From JBOFEH01 sp051650265 (GTDB taxonomy: Bacteria; Bacillota; Clostridia; Lachnospirales; Cellulosilyticaceae), in assembly GCA_051650265.1 (NCBI GenBank), contig JBOFIR010000280.1, positions 1 to 10,759 of the forward strand: 10,759 nt of DNA, in the 5' to 3' direction. The notes under the pieces were generated by a model that did no database searches, had not been told where the DNA came from, and worked only from the letters and a program-made list of their open reading frames with translations. The position numbers and the translations under genes are program-made. This document shows positions 1 to 5,754 of the stretch, piece after piece. Numbering within the stretch: the stretch's first letter is position 1; the number at the start of each line of letters is the position of its first letter.

Positions 1-707
1 TGTAGTGTGTAGGCGATCGCACCTAACCAAGCAAGGGTGATACTTAGAGATGGCGCACCAAATGCTTGATCTGCAACCAGTGCGAGGGTGTTGGAAAGAA
101 GAATTTTCTTACCCAAACCTGTGATGAAGCGGCAGACGCCCCAAGAGAAATCTTCTATGTTTTCACTACGGGTATGGATCTGATCGGCTACAGTTTGATA
201 GCGTACAATAGGACCGGCAATGAGTTGTGGAAAAAATGCGATATAAAGACCGACATTGAGTGGACTTTTCTGGACTGCGCCATTTTGTCTATACACATCA
301 ATCACATAGGAGATTGCTTGGAATGTAAAAAATGAGATGCCGATAGGAAGCATGATCTGTGGTACGGTAATCTGTGTATGAAAAAGCTGATTAGTCGTTG
401 TGAGTGTAAAGGTGAGATACTTAAAGATGAAGATTAAGGTCAAGTTGAAAATGAGGTCTAAGGTAAGTAAGGTATAGGCAAAAGGTCTGTGGGATCGGTG
501 CTTGTCCACTAATAGTGCAAAGAACCAATTGATGATTATAGACAACAGCATAATTAGTACAAACCATGGTTCACCCCAGGCATAAAAACCAAGGCTTGCA
601 AAAAATAAGAAGATATTGCGTGGTGTACGTTTTTTGAGACATACATAATAAATGAATAAAACCCCAGGTAAAAATAATAATAGAAAAATAGCATTGGAAA
701 ATAACAT
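1..707 (-). CDS. MBOAT-family membrane O-acyltransferase, AlgI-like (3' end outside window)
   Basis: Reading the minus strand from ATG 707 gives an uninterrupted 235-residue N-terminal part. Its start MLFSNAIFLLLFLPG and the motifs LPIGISFFTFQ (about 120-130), YVIDVYR (134-140) and FFPQLIAGPIVRY (158-170) are hallmarks of the AlgI/DltB-like MBOAT family. Members move acyl groups, usually acetyl, across the membrane onto extracellular polysaccharides. Several hydrophobic membrane segments are visible (about 5-22, 32-42, 48-66, 80-100, 118-137, 152-165). The catalytic His of the family lies further downstream and is not in the window, so activity cannot be judged. The start is supported by an AGAGGGG ribosome site and a minus-strand promoter just upstream. 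The acylated substrate is unknown; an AlgJ/DHHW-type partner may follow beyond the left edge. Confidence 0.92.
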   Translation of the reverse strand, partial: MLFSNAIFLLLFLPGVLFIYYVCLKKRTPRNIFLFFASLGFYAWGEPWFVLIMLLSIIINWFFALLVDKHRSHRPFAYTLLTLDLIFNLTLIFIFKYLTFTLTTTNQLFHTQITVPQIMLPIGISFFTFQAISYVIDVYRQNGAVQKSPLNVGLYIAFFPQLIAGPIVRYQTVADQIHTRSENIEDFSWGVCRFITGLGKKILLSNTLALVADQAFGAPSLSITLAWLGAIAYTL

Positions 708-739
708 AAAATACCCCTCTAATTATCTTTATTATTTAA

Positions 740-768
740 ATTATATGATAATTAAGAGGAAAGGTCTA
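740..768 (-). promoter_or_regulatory. sigma-A-like promoter of the MBOAT gene
   Basis: On the minus strand a perfect TATAAT (745-740) lies 17 nt downstream of TAGACC (768-763), which matches TTGACA at 4 of 6 positions. Predicted transcription start is near 733, about 26 nt before the ATG at 707. This is pattern matching only. Confidence 0.5.
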
Positions 769-935
769 TGGCTTTATTCGGGGTGATTGCTTATAATAAT
801 GAGAATAAAGGTTGGGAGAAACATAAAATAAATTTTTTGCGACGAGATCCTGTATCTGTAAAGATTCAATCGTTTACAATAAAGAGTCCTAAGAGTATAA
901 TGAGTGTAGAAAAAAAGAGGACAACCTTAATATAG
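768..935 (+). CDS. possible 55-residue small ORF of unknown function (doubtful)
   Basis: ATG 768 opens a 55-codon frame (MALFGVIAYNNENKGW..., ending at TAG 933-935), preceded by GAGGAAAGG about 4-10 nt upstream. The product would be basic, with no membrane segment and no motif I recognise. Against it, the frame runs across the strong gltX promoter (873-901) and its start overlaps the divergent MBOAT promoter. A chance frame in the spacer is therefore quite possible. It is listed because the ribosome site and length are not trivially poor. Confidence 0.2.
   Translation: MALFGVIAYNNENKGWEKHKINFLRRDPVSVKIQSFTIKSPKSIMSVEKKRTTLI
873..901 (+). promoter_or_regulatory. sigma-A promoter of gltX
   Basis: TTTACA (873-878, 5 of 6 to consensus), a 17-nt spacer and a perfect TATAAT (896-901). 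The predicted start near 908 leaves a 5' leader of about 43 nt. That is too short for a T-box, and no T-box-like specifier or antiterminator structure is visible, so gltX here is probably not regulated by a T-box. Confidence 0.75.
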
Positions 936-950
936 AAAGGAATTTGAACT

Positions 951-2612
951 ATGAGTTTAGAAAGATTAGCAGACCTTATCTTCCCAAATGTAGATAAGAC
1001 ACCTGAGTATTATATTAACCAATATACAAAGAGAACATTAGCAGAAGGTGAAAAAGTAACACGTTATGCACCAAGCCCAACAGGGTTCCAACATATCGGT
1101 GGTGTATTTGCTGCATTAGTAGCTGAGCGCGTTGCAACACAAAGTGGTGGTGTATTCTACCTTCGTATTGAAGATACAGACCAAAAAAGAGAAGTAGAAG
1201 GTGCGATCTCTGATACAATCCAAACAATGCACAAGTACGGTATGGATTTCACAGAAGGTATGACTGGCGATGATTCATCAAAAGGTGAGTATGGCCCATA
1301 TAGACAAAGTGAACGCGCGGAAATTTACAATGCATTTGCAAAAGACCTTATCAAGAAAGGCTTTGCATACCCATGTTTTGCAACACCTGAGGAGCTAAAT
1401 GAACTTCGTGAGAGACAAACAGCTGAGAAAGTAACACCAGGTTACTACGGTGAATATGCAACCTATCGTAACCTTTCAGCAGAAGAAGCAATCGCTAAGA
1501 TCGAAGCGGGTGAGCAGTATATTCTTCGTCTCAAGTCACCAGGGCAACCAGACAGAAGAGTAGAGTTCGTTGACTTGATCAAAGGGGAGACATCATTCCC
1601 AGAGAACAACCAAGATATCGTTATCGTAAAAGGTGACGGTCTGCCAACATACCACTTTGCACATGCAGTTGATGATGCCCTTATGGGAACAACACATGTG
1701 ACACGTGGTGAAGAATGGTTATCTTCACTTCCAATTCATGTTCAATTATTTGAAGTATTAGGTCTTGAGCGTCCTGAGTATGGTCATATCCCAACGATCA
1801 TGAAGATGGATGGTGGTTCAAAACGTAAACTTTCAAAACGTAAAGATGCAGAAAGTGCTGTGACATACTATGATGAAGAGGGTTATCCAGTAGAGTCAGT
1901 AGTAGAATACCTCCTTGGAATCATCAACTCTAACTTTGAAGAGTGGCGTATGGCGAATCCTACAGTAGACTACCATGAGTTCCCTGTAGCACTTGATAAA
2001 ATGAGTAAGAGTGGTGCTTTATTCGATATCATAAAACTTAATGATGTGAGTAAAGATGTGATTGCAAGAATGCCAGGCGAAAAAGTATATGAACTTTACA
2101 CAGCATGGGCAAAAGTACATGACGTACAGATGTATGAGCTTATGCGTGCAAATGAAGCAGTAGCAAAAGCATTCTTCAGCATTGATAAAGAAGGTCCAAA
2201 ACCAAGAAAAGACTTCGCAAAATGGTCAGAAGTAAAAGAGAAAATCTACTATGTATTTGATGAACTCTTCGATGAAGAGAAGGCAGAGCAAGTAGAGCTT
2301 CCAAAAACAGTTGATTTAGCAGCAGCAAAAGAAATCGTAAAAGCTTACAAAGAAGTATACAATCATAATGAAGCTGGTCAAGAAGAGTGGTTTGAAACAC
2401 TCAAGAACTTTGGTCTTGAGATCGGGTACTGTGCAAACAGAAAAGAGTACAAAGCAAATCCAGAAAGCTATAAAGGGATGATTTCTGATGTAGCAGGTGC
2501 AGTGAGAGCTGCAGTAACTCATAGAAGTAATACACCAGATCTTTTCACTATCATGAAGATTCTTGGCGAAGAAAAAGTACAAGAGCGTTTTGAAAAGTTC
2601 TTAGCATTATAA
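951..2612 (+). CDS. gltX: glutamyl-tRNA synthetase (GluRS), long clostridial form
   Basis: Class I aminoacyl-tRNA synthetase that joins glutamate to tRNA-Glu in the cytosol (EC 6.1.1.17). Visible signatures are the HIGH-type motif QHIGG (about 47-51) after YAPSPTG, LRIEDTD (71-77), THVTRGEEW (248-256) and the KMSKS-type loop KLSKRKD (293-299). It has 553 residues, longer than the roughly 470-490 usual for bacterial GluRS. About 35 extra residues precede the catalytic core, as in a group of clostridial enzymes known from memory. The usual cysteine pair of a zinc site is not evident; a single Cys sits at 142 in AYPCFATPEEL. Start ATG 951 has an AAAGGAA ribosome site about 9 nt upstream. The next gene follows after 40 nt with no terminator between, suggesting co-transcription. 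Whether it charges tRNA-Gln as well cannot be read from the sequence. Confidence 0.96.
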   Translation: MSLERLADLIFPNVDKTPEYYINQYTKRTLAEGEKVTRYAPSPTGFQHIGGVFAALVAERVATQSGGVFYLRIEDTDQKREVEGAISDTIQTMHKYGMDFTEGMTGDDSSKGEYGPYRQSERAEIYNAFAKDLIKKGFAYPCFATPEELNELRERQTAEKVTPGYYGEYATYRNLSAEEAIAKIEAGEQYILRLKSPGQPDRRVEFVDLIKGETSFPENNQDIVIVKGDGLPTYHFAHAVDDALMGTTHVTRGEEWLSSLPIHVQLFEVLGLERPEYGHIPTIMKMDGGSKRKLSKRKDAESAVTYYDEEGYPVESVVEYLLGIINSNFEEWRMANPTVDYHEFPVALDKMSKSGALFDIIKLNDVSKDVIARMPGEKVYELYTAWAKVHDVQMYELMRANEAVAKAFFSIDKEGPKPRKDFAKWSEVKEKIYYVFDELFDEEKAEQVELPKTVDLAAAKEIVKAYKEVYNHNEAGQEEWFETLKNFGLEIGYCANRKEYKANPESYKGMISDVAGAVRAAVTHRSNTPDLFTIMKILGEEKVQERFEKFLAL

Positions 2613-2652
2613 GCGTTCTAAAACCTTATATAAAGAAATCGGGGTTAGACAC

Positions 2653-2982
2653 ATGGATGAAATTAGAGTATTTAGTGAACAAGATATCACACAAAATAAG
2701 GTATATGCGATCTTAGCATACCTTGGCATTCTGTTCTTAGTACCACTGATTGTGGCAAAAGACTCACCTTATGCAAGATACCATACAAATCAAGGCGTAC
2801 TACTATTCCTTGCAGGTGTGATTGTGAATGCAATGGCAATCATTCCTATACTAGGGTGGATCGCAGCGGCAGTAGGCAATATTATTCTTTTAGTATTTAA
2901 GATTATTGGCATGCTCAATGCCTTTAGAGGTGAAGCAAAACCACTTCCAATCTTTGGACATATTGAAATTATTAAGGCATAA
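2653..2982 (+). CDS. small DUF4870/Tic20-like membrane protein
   Basis: 109 residues. After a polar start (about 1-16) come a hydrophobic segment (about 18-35), the motif YARYHTNQG (41-49), a long hydrophobic stretch that could form two helices (about 50-88), and a short tail with RGEAKPLPIFGHIEII. The YARYHxNQ...RGE.K.LP..G arrangement is typical of the DUF4870-like family of small bacterial membrane proteins, whose function is not established. The ribosome site is weak (GGGG about 9 nt before ATG). It lies 40 nt after gltX without a terminator and ends in the bidirectional terminator, so it is probably the last gene of a gltX transcript. I know of no functional link to GluRS. Confidence 0.8.
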   Translation: MDEIRVFSEQDITQNKVYAILAYLGILFLVPLIVAKDSPYARYHTNQGVLLFLAGVIVNAMAIIPILGWIAAAVGNIILLVFKIIGMLNAFRGEAKPLPIFGHIEIIKA

Positions 2983-3016
2983 AAAATGCGGACTCTTATA
3001 AGGGTCCGCATTTTTT
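2981..3016. terminator. bidirectional intrinsic terminator between convergent genes
   Basis: Arms 2981-2993 and 3004-3016 are perfectly complementary (AAAAAATGCGGAC / GTCCGCATTTTTT). A few more pairs extend the stem inside, leaving a small loop. The A-run on one side and T-run on the other let it work on both strands, for the DUF4870-like gene and for the leftward repeat gene. Confidence 0.9.
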
Positions 3017-3029
3017 ATGCTCTCATAAA

Positions 3030-5621
3030 TCAACCATTTAAGGTAGTAATTTCACATGTTGAGTAAACAGTAAAGTCGCCATTGTCATTAGTCACAACAA
3101 CAATACCATTGCCAGCAGTGCTTACAAAGCCATTGATTGGCTCAGAAGCAGGAGCTAATACGCTAAGTGTTGAAGTATTGAGTGATTGAACAACACTAAC
3201 TGTAGTAGGTGCAATAGTAATGCCAGTTAAAGCATTAACGCCAGTTGTAGTAAGTGAGCTAGAGGCAACCACAGAACTGTTGGTAGTAGCAGTGATATTG
3301 CTAATTGTAGCAGTAGAGGTGCCAGCAAAACTATTGATGGTAGTAGCTGCTGTTGTTAAGCCACTAAGAGCAGTTACTACAGTAGGTGTAGCAACACTGT
3401 TGATGGAAGATGAAGTACTGCTAGAGATGAGGCTGCCACTAACTGTCGTTAGTGTAACATTTTTCAAGAATGAACCTGTTGTAGAAGCTACATTAGTAAC
3501 AACAGTGGTTGGAATAGAAGTAAGAGAAGTGATGACAGGTGTTGTTGTAACCGCAATAGTACCTACAGAAGAAATGGTAGTTGGGATAACATTAGATAGC
3601 GCAGAAGCTGTGGTTGGAACAACGTTGGTAAGCGCTGGAAGTGTAGCAGCAGTTAAGGTGCCAACAACAGCTGCGGTAGTTGAGGTCACATTGGTAAGTG
3701 CTGAAATTGTAGCAGAGGTAATCGTTGTAACTGCTTGAACTGGGACAGTTGTGAGACTGATTATAGCTGGTGAAGTGGCGGCGCTGATTGTTGATACAGC
3801 ATTACCACTAGTTGATATAGCGCTTGTGATAACAGATGCTAAATTAGCTGTAATACCTGTTACGATAGGTGTAGCAGAGATGGTGGCTGATGTAACAACA
3901 CCCACAGGAGTCGTCGTGAGTGACGTGAATGCAGGTACGCTACTAGGAGCCCCAAGAGATGTGATCACGCTGTTTGTGATCCTAGGGCTAGATGTGAAAC
4001 CACCCAGGATATTAAGATTTGTTGTTGGGATAAAGCCAGCAACATAGCTTGCAATGGTAACAGGTGTGCCACTAATAGTAACATCAAGTACTGTAGCAGC
4101 CGTTGGGATACCATTGCCAAGGAATCCAGCAGGAATAGCAATTTGTAATTTTCCTGTTGGGAAATTTTCAATGATTGGAACACGTACTGCTGTTAAAGGA
4201 ACTGGATAAACTGCATCTACACCAGAGATGACACTTGTAGCAGTTGTTAGTGCAGGGAATCCTGTAAGAACTGTAGTTGTAGCAGCTGCAGTGAGATTAG
4301 CAATTGTAGCAGTTGTTTCAGTCAGTAGTGTGCCTGCCAAGATTGTAGTAGCTGTTACTGTAGTAAGGGCATTACCACCAGTGGTAGTAAGTGAAAGAAC
4401 AACGCTTGTAAGTGGGGCAGTAATGGTTGTAACAAATGGCGCAGTTGTTGGCGTTACATTACCTACAATACTTGTTAAGGTAGGCGTGATACTACCAACA
4501 GCAGTAGCAGCAACAGTCGTGAAGGAAGTAATAACTGTTGTATTTGTTGCGGTCACACTACTTACGAATGTAGAAGGGGTGGTGGTGAGTGCAGTTATAA
4601 CTGTAAGAGGTGTTGTTGTAAGAGAACTTACAGCAGTAGCAGCAGTCGTAGTAAGGGTATTAATAGCAGCACTAGAACTTCCCGTGATAGATGGGATAGA
4701 GAGTGTAGTAGGTGTGACATAGGTCACCGCTGTACCTCCAACGGTTCTTAGATCAGTGAGAACACCACTAGCAGGTGTAGTAGTAGATAAGCTGTTGACG
4801 ATGCTTACAGGTGTAACAGTCAAAGGTGCACTAGCAGATACAGTAGCAGAAGTAATGCTAGTAAGCGCACTTACAGGCGTAGAAAGAAGCCCGTTGACAA
4901 CGGGTGTAGGTGTGGTGGTGATACTCCCTACAACTGTAGTATTAGTTGTAGTCAGTGTAGCATTTGTAAGGAATTTGTTTTGACTGGTAGTTGTGGTAAG
5001 ACCATTGACTACAGGTGTTGTGGAAACACCAGTTAGTACAGAAGGAGCAATAATTTCTTGAACGGATCCATTGTAGCTGATTTCTGTGATAGGATTTTGA
5101 CCGCAATTAATTGTGTCTTGAATACCTTGTGCACATTCAGTACAAGAATCGACGCACTCATTAGTATAATCTTGACGGCCATAATAGCTGTCATAATAGG
5201 TGTTTTTGCATGGGCGGTTACGTTCACAGTCAGTCGTAACGTCAGTCAGTATACGTGATAAAAGATTGATAAATTCGGGATTATTAATGGTACTTGTTTG
5301 GATAACAAGTTTTGAGATATCACATAAAGAGATGGTCAGTGTATCATAGGTTAGAACACCATCACAAACCGTTACAGTAGTAGCTGTTCCGGTACCGAAA
5401 GGGATACTATAGAACTGACCTGTTACTGTAGTAATTTCTACAGGGACACTAAAACCTGGGATATTTGTATGGTTGATGGTTCTTTGAAGTGCAGTTAATG
5501 TTTCCCAAATACCTGCTGTACCACAACAACCGGTAGTTGGTTTTGGAAAACAAGTCGTACTTTGTGGTTGTTGGCAGCAACCACAGTCATTTTGTCCTGA
5601 GTTAGGATTAAAACTCATCAT
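3030..5621 (-). CDS. large Thr-rich 11-residue-repeat protein with Cys-rich N-terminus; possible spore-surface protein
   Basis: I do not recognise a named family. From ATG 5621 the product has 863 residues. Residues 1-175 hold 14 cysteines (CGCC at 13-16, CC at 32-33, CVDSCTEC at 156-163) around a hydrophobic/Thr-rich segment (about 36-112). Residues about 192-467 and 564-823 are degenerate tandem 11-residue units such as VITALTTTPST, VITSFTTVAAT, VVLSLTTTGGN and ALTNVVPTTAS. The pattern is roughly two hydrophobic residues, x, S/N/T, hydrophobic, T, x, T, x, x, T/S, with about 45 units and almost no charged residues. A non-repeat insert (468-563) splits them, and a cap with one Cys (856) ends the chain. 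There is no signal peptide, LPXTG or membrane segment. GTG 5627 overlaps the GAGGTG ribosome site, so ATG 5621 or 5618 is the likely start. The divergent glycosyltransferases, the mother-cell-like promoter and the lack of a secretion signal suggest a glycosylated coat or exosporium protein; that role is inferred. Confidence 0.85.
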   Translation of the reverse strand: MMSFNPNSGQNDCGCCQQPQSTTCFPKPTTGCCGTAGIWETLTALQRTINHTNIPGFSVPVEITTVTGQFYSIPFGTGTATTVTVCDGVLTYDTLTISLCDISKLVIQTSTINNPEFINLLSRILTDVTTDCERNRPCKNTYYDSYYGRQDYTNECVDSCTECAQGIQDTINCGQNPITEISYNGSVQEIIAPSVLTGVSTTPVVNGLTTTTSQNKFLTNATLTTTNTTVVGSITTTPTPVVNGLLSTPVSALTSITSATVSASAPLTVTPVSIVNSLSTTTPASGVLTDLRTVGGTAVTYVTPTTLSIPSITGSSSAAINTLTTTAATAVSSLTTTPLTVITALTTTPSTFVSSVTATNTTVITSFTTVAATAVGSITPTLTSIVGNVTPTTAPFVTTITAPLTSVVLSLTTTGGNALTTVTATTILAGTLLTETTATIANLTAAATTTVLTGFPALTTATSVISGVDAVYPVPLTAVRVPIIENFPTGKLQIAIPAGFLGNGIPTAATVLDVTISGTPVTIASYVAGFIPTTNLNILGGFTSSPRITNSVITSLGAPSSVPAFTSLTTTPVGVVTSATISATPIVTGITANLASVITSAISTSGNAVSTISAATSPAIISLTTVPVQAVTTITSATISALTNVTSTTAAVVGTLTAATLPALTNVVPTTASALSNVIPTTISSVGTIAVTTTPVITSLTSIPTTVVTNVASTTGSFLKNVTLTTVSGSLISSSTSSSINSVATPTVVTALSGLTTAATTINSFAGTSTATISNITATTNSSVVASSSLTTTGVNALTGITIAPTTVSVVQSLNTSTLSVLAPASEPINGFVSTAGNGIVVVTNDNGDFTVYSTCEITTLNG
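3153..3932 (-). repeat. second tract of 11-residue (33-nt) coding repeats
   Basis: Encodes about 23 degenerate units (residues about 564-823), for example VVTSATISATP, IVTGITANLAS, ALTNVTSTTAA, ALSNVIPTTIS and VITSLTSIPTT. The register is kept by a hydrophobic pair every 11 residues, with small slips to 9 or 13 near the C-terminal end. At DNA level the copies are diverged, so the repeat is best seen in the protein. Confidence 0.8.
4221..5048 (-). repeat. first tract of 11-residue (33-nt) coding repeats
   Basis: Encodes about 25 units (residues about 192-467). The cleanest run is AVSSLTTTPLT / VITALTTTPST / FVSSVTATNTT / VITSFTTVAAT / AVGSITPTLTS / IVGNVTPTTAP / FVTTITAPLTS / VVLSLTTTGGN. The N-terminal units are less regular (lengths 11-15). 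DNA copies are diverged, so recent duplication by slippage is not evident. Confidence 0.82.
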
Positions 5622-5638
5622 AAACACCTCTCTTTTTA

Positions 5639-5655
5639 TAGAGACTATATCTCTA
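5639..5655. promoter_or_regulatory. perfect inverted repeat near the predicted start of the repeat-gene transcript
   Basis: TAGAGA (5639-5644), 5-nt loop, TCTCTA (5650-5655). It lies directly downstream of the putative -10 box of the repeat gene and 18 nt before its ATG. It could be an operator or a small 5' hairpin; it has no T-run and is not a terminator. Confidence 0.35.
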
Positions 5656-5683
5656 CATTCTATGCCGAAGAGAATTGGAAGTT
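5656..5683 (-). promoter_or_regulatory. SigK/SigE-like (mother-cell) promoter of the repeat-protein gene
   Basis: On the minus strand, AAC (5683-5681), a 16-nt spacer, then GCATAGAATG with the CATA box at 5664-5661. This fits the B. subtilis SigK pattern (AC, about 16 nt, CATANNNTA) except for the last base, and CATAGAAT matches the SigE -10 CATACAMT at 7 of 8. The predicted start near 5649 leaves a leader of about 28 nt. No good sigma-A promoter is seen for this gene. The consensus is from B. subtilis; its use here is inference. Confidence 0.4.
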
Positions 5684-5698
5684 GTTATAAAAATGTGC

Positions 5699-5725
5699 AA
5701 TATTGAAGAGAAGTGAACATAGGAT
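5699..5725 (+). promoter_or_regulatory. SigE-like promoter of the glycosyltransferase pair
   Basis: AATATT core (AAATATT-type -35 KMATATT, 6 of 7, around 5698-5704), a 13-nt spacer, then CATAGGAT (5718-5725; 6 of 8 to CATACAMT). The predicted start near 5732 leaves about 23 nt before ATG 5755. The spacer is one base shorter than usual. The -10 box nearly equals the CATAGAATG box on the other strand, hinting that both directions use related sigma factors. Confidence 0.4.
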
Positions 5726-5754
5726 GTACTAAAAGGTGGAAGGGAGAAACCTCT

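Noticed and set aside
66..335. Plus-strand 89-codon frame near the left edge
   Set aside because: It is antisense to the MBOAT gene, whose protein motifs are unmistakable; this frame has no ribosome site or known motif.
708..950. T-box leader for gltX
   Set aside because: The promoter at 873-901 leaves a leader of only about 43 nt, and no T-box consensus or terminator/antiterminator pair is visible.
3220..4983. Four long plus-strand frames (3220-3738, 3751-4047, 4228-4722, 4756-4983) opposite the repeat gene
   Set aside because: They are Val/Thr/Ala-rich mirror frames of the Thr-rich repeats, kept open because the repeat codons rarely make stop codons on the other strand. They lack ribosome sites and end wherever the repeat breaks.
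3153..5048. CRISPR or tandem satellite DNA
   Set aside because: The 33-nt periodicity is in a coding frame, with diverged copies and no conserved DNA repeat or unique spacers.
5622..5627. GTG 5627 as start of the repeat-protein gene
   Set aside because: This GTG lies inside the GAGGTG ribosome site that best serves ATG 5621 or 5618.
3030..5627. Adhesin, S-layer or cell-wall-anchored surface protein
   Set aside because: No signal peptide, SLH domain, LPXTG motif or C-terminal membrane anchor is visible, so ordinary Sec-dependent surface export is not supported.
5713..5754. GTG 5713 as start of the GT2-TPR gene
   Set aside because: The 14 added residues do not resemble the family start, 5713 has no good ribosome site and it overlaps the putative -10 box; ATG 5755 begins directly at the GT2 first strand.
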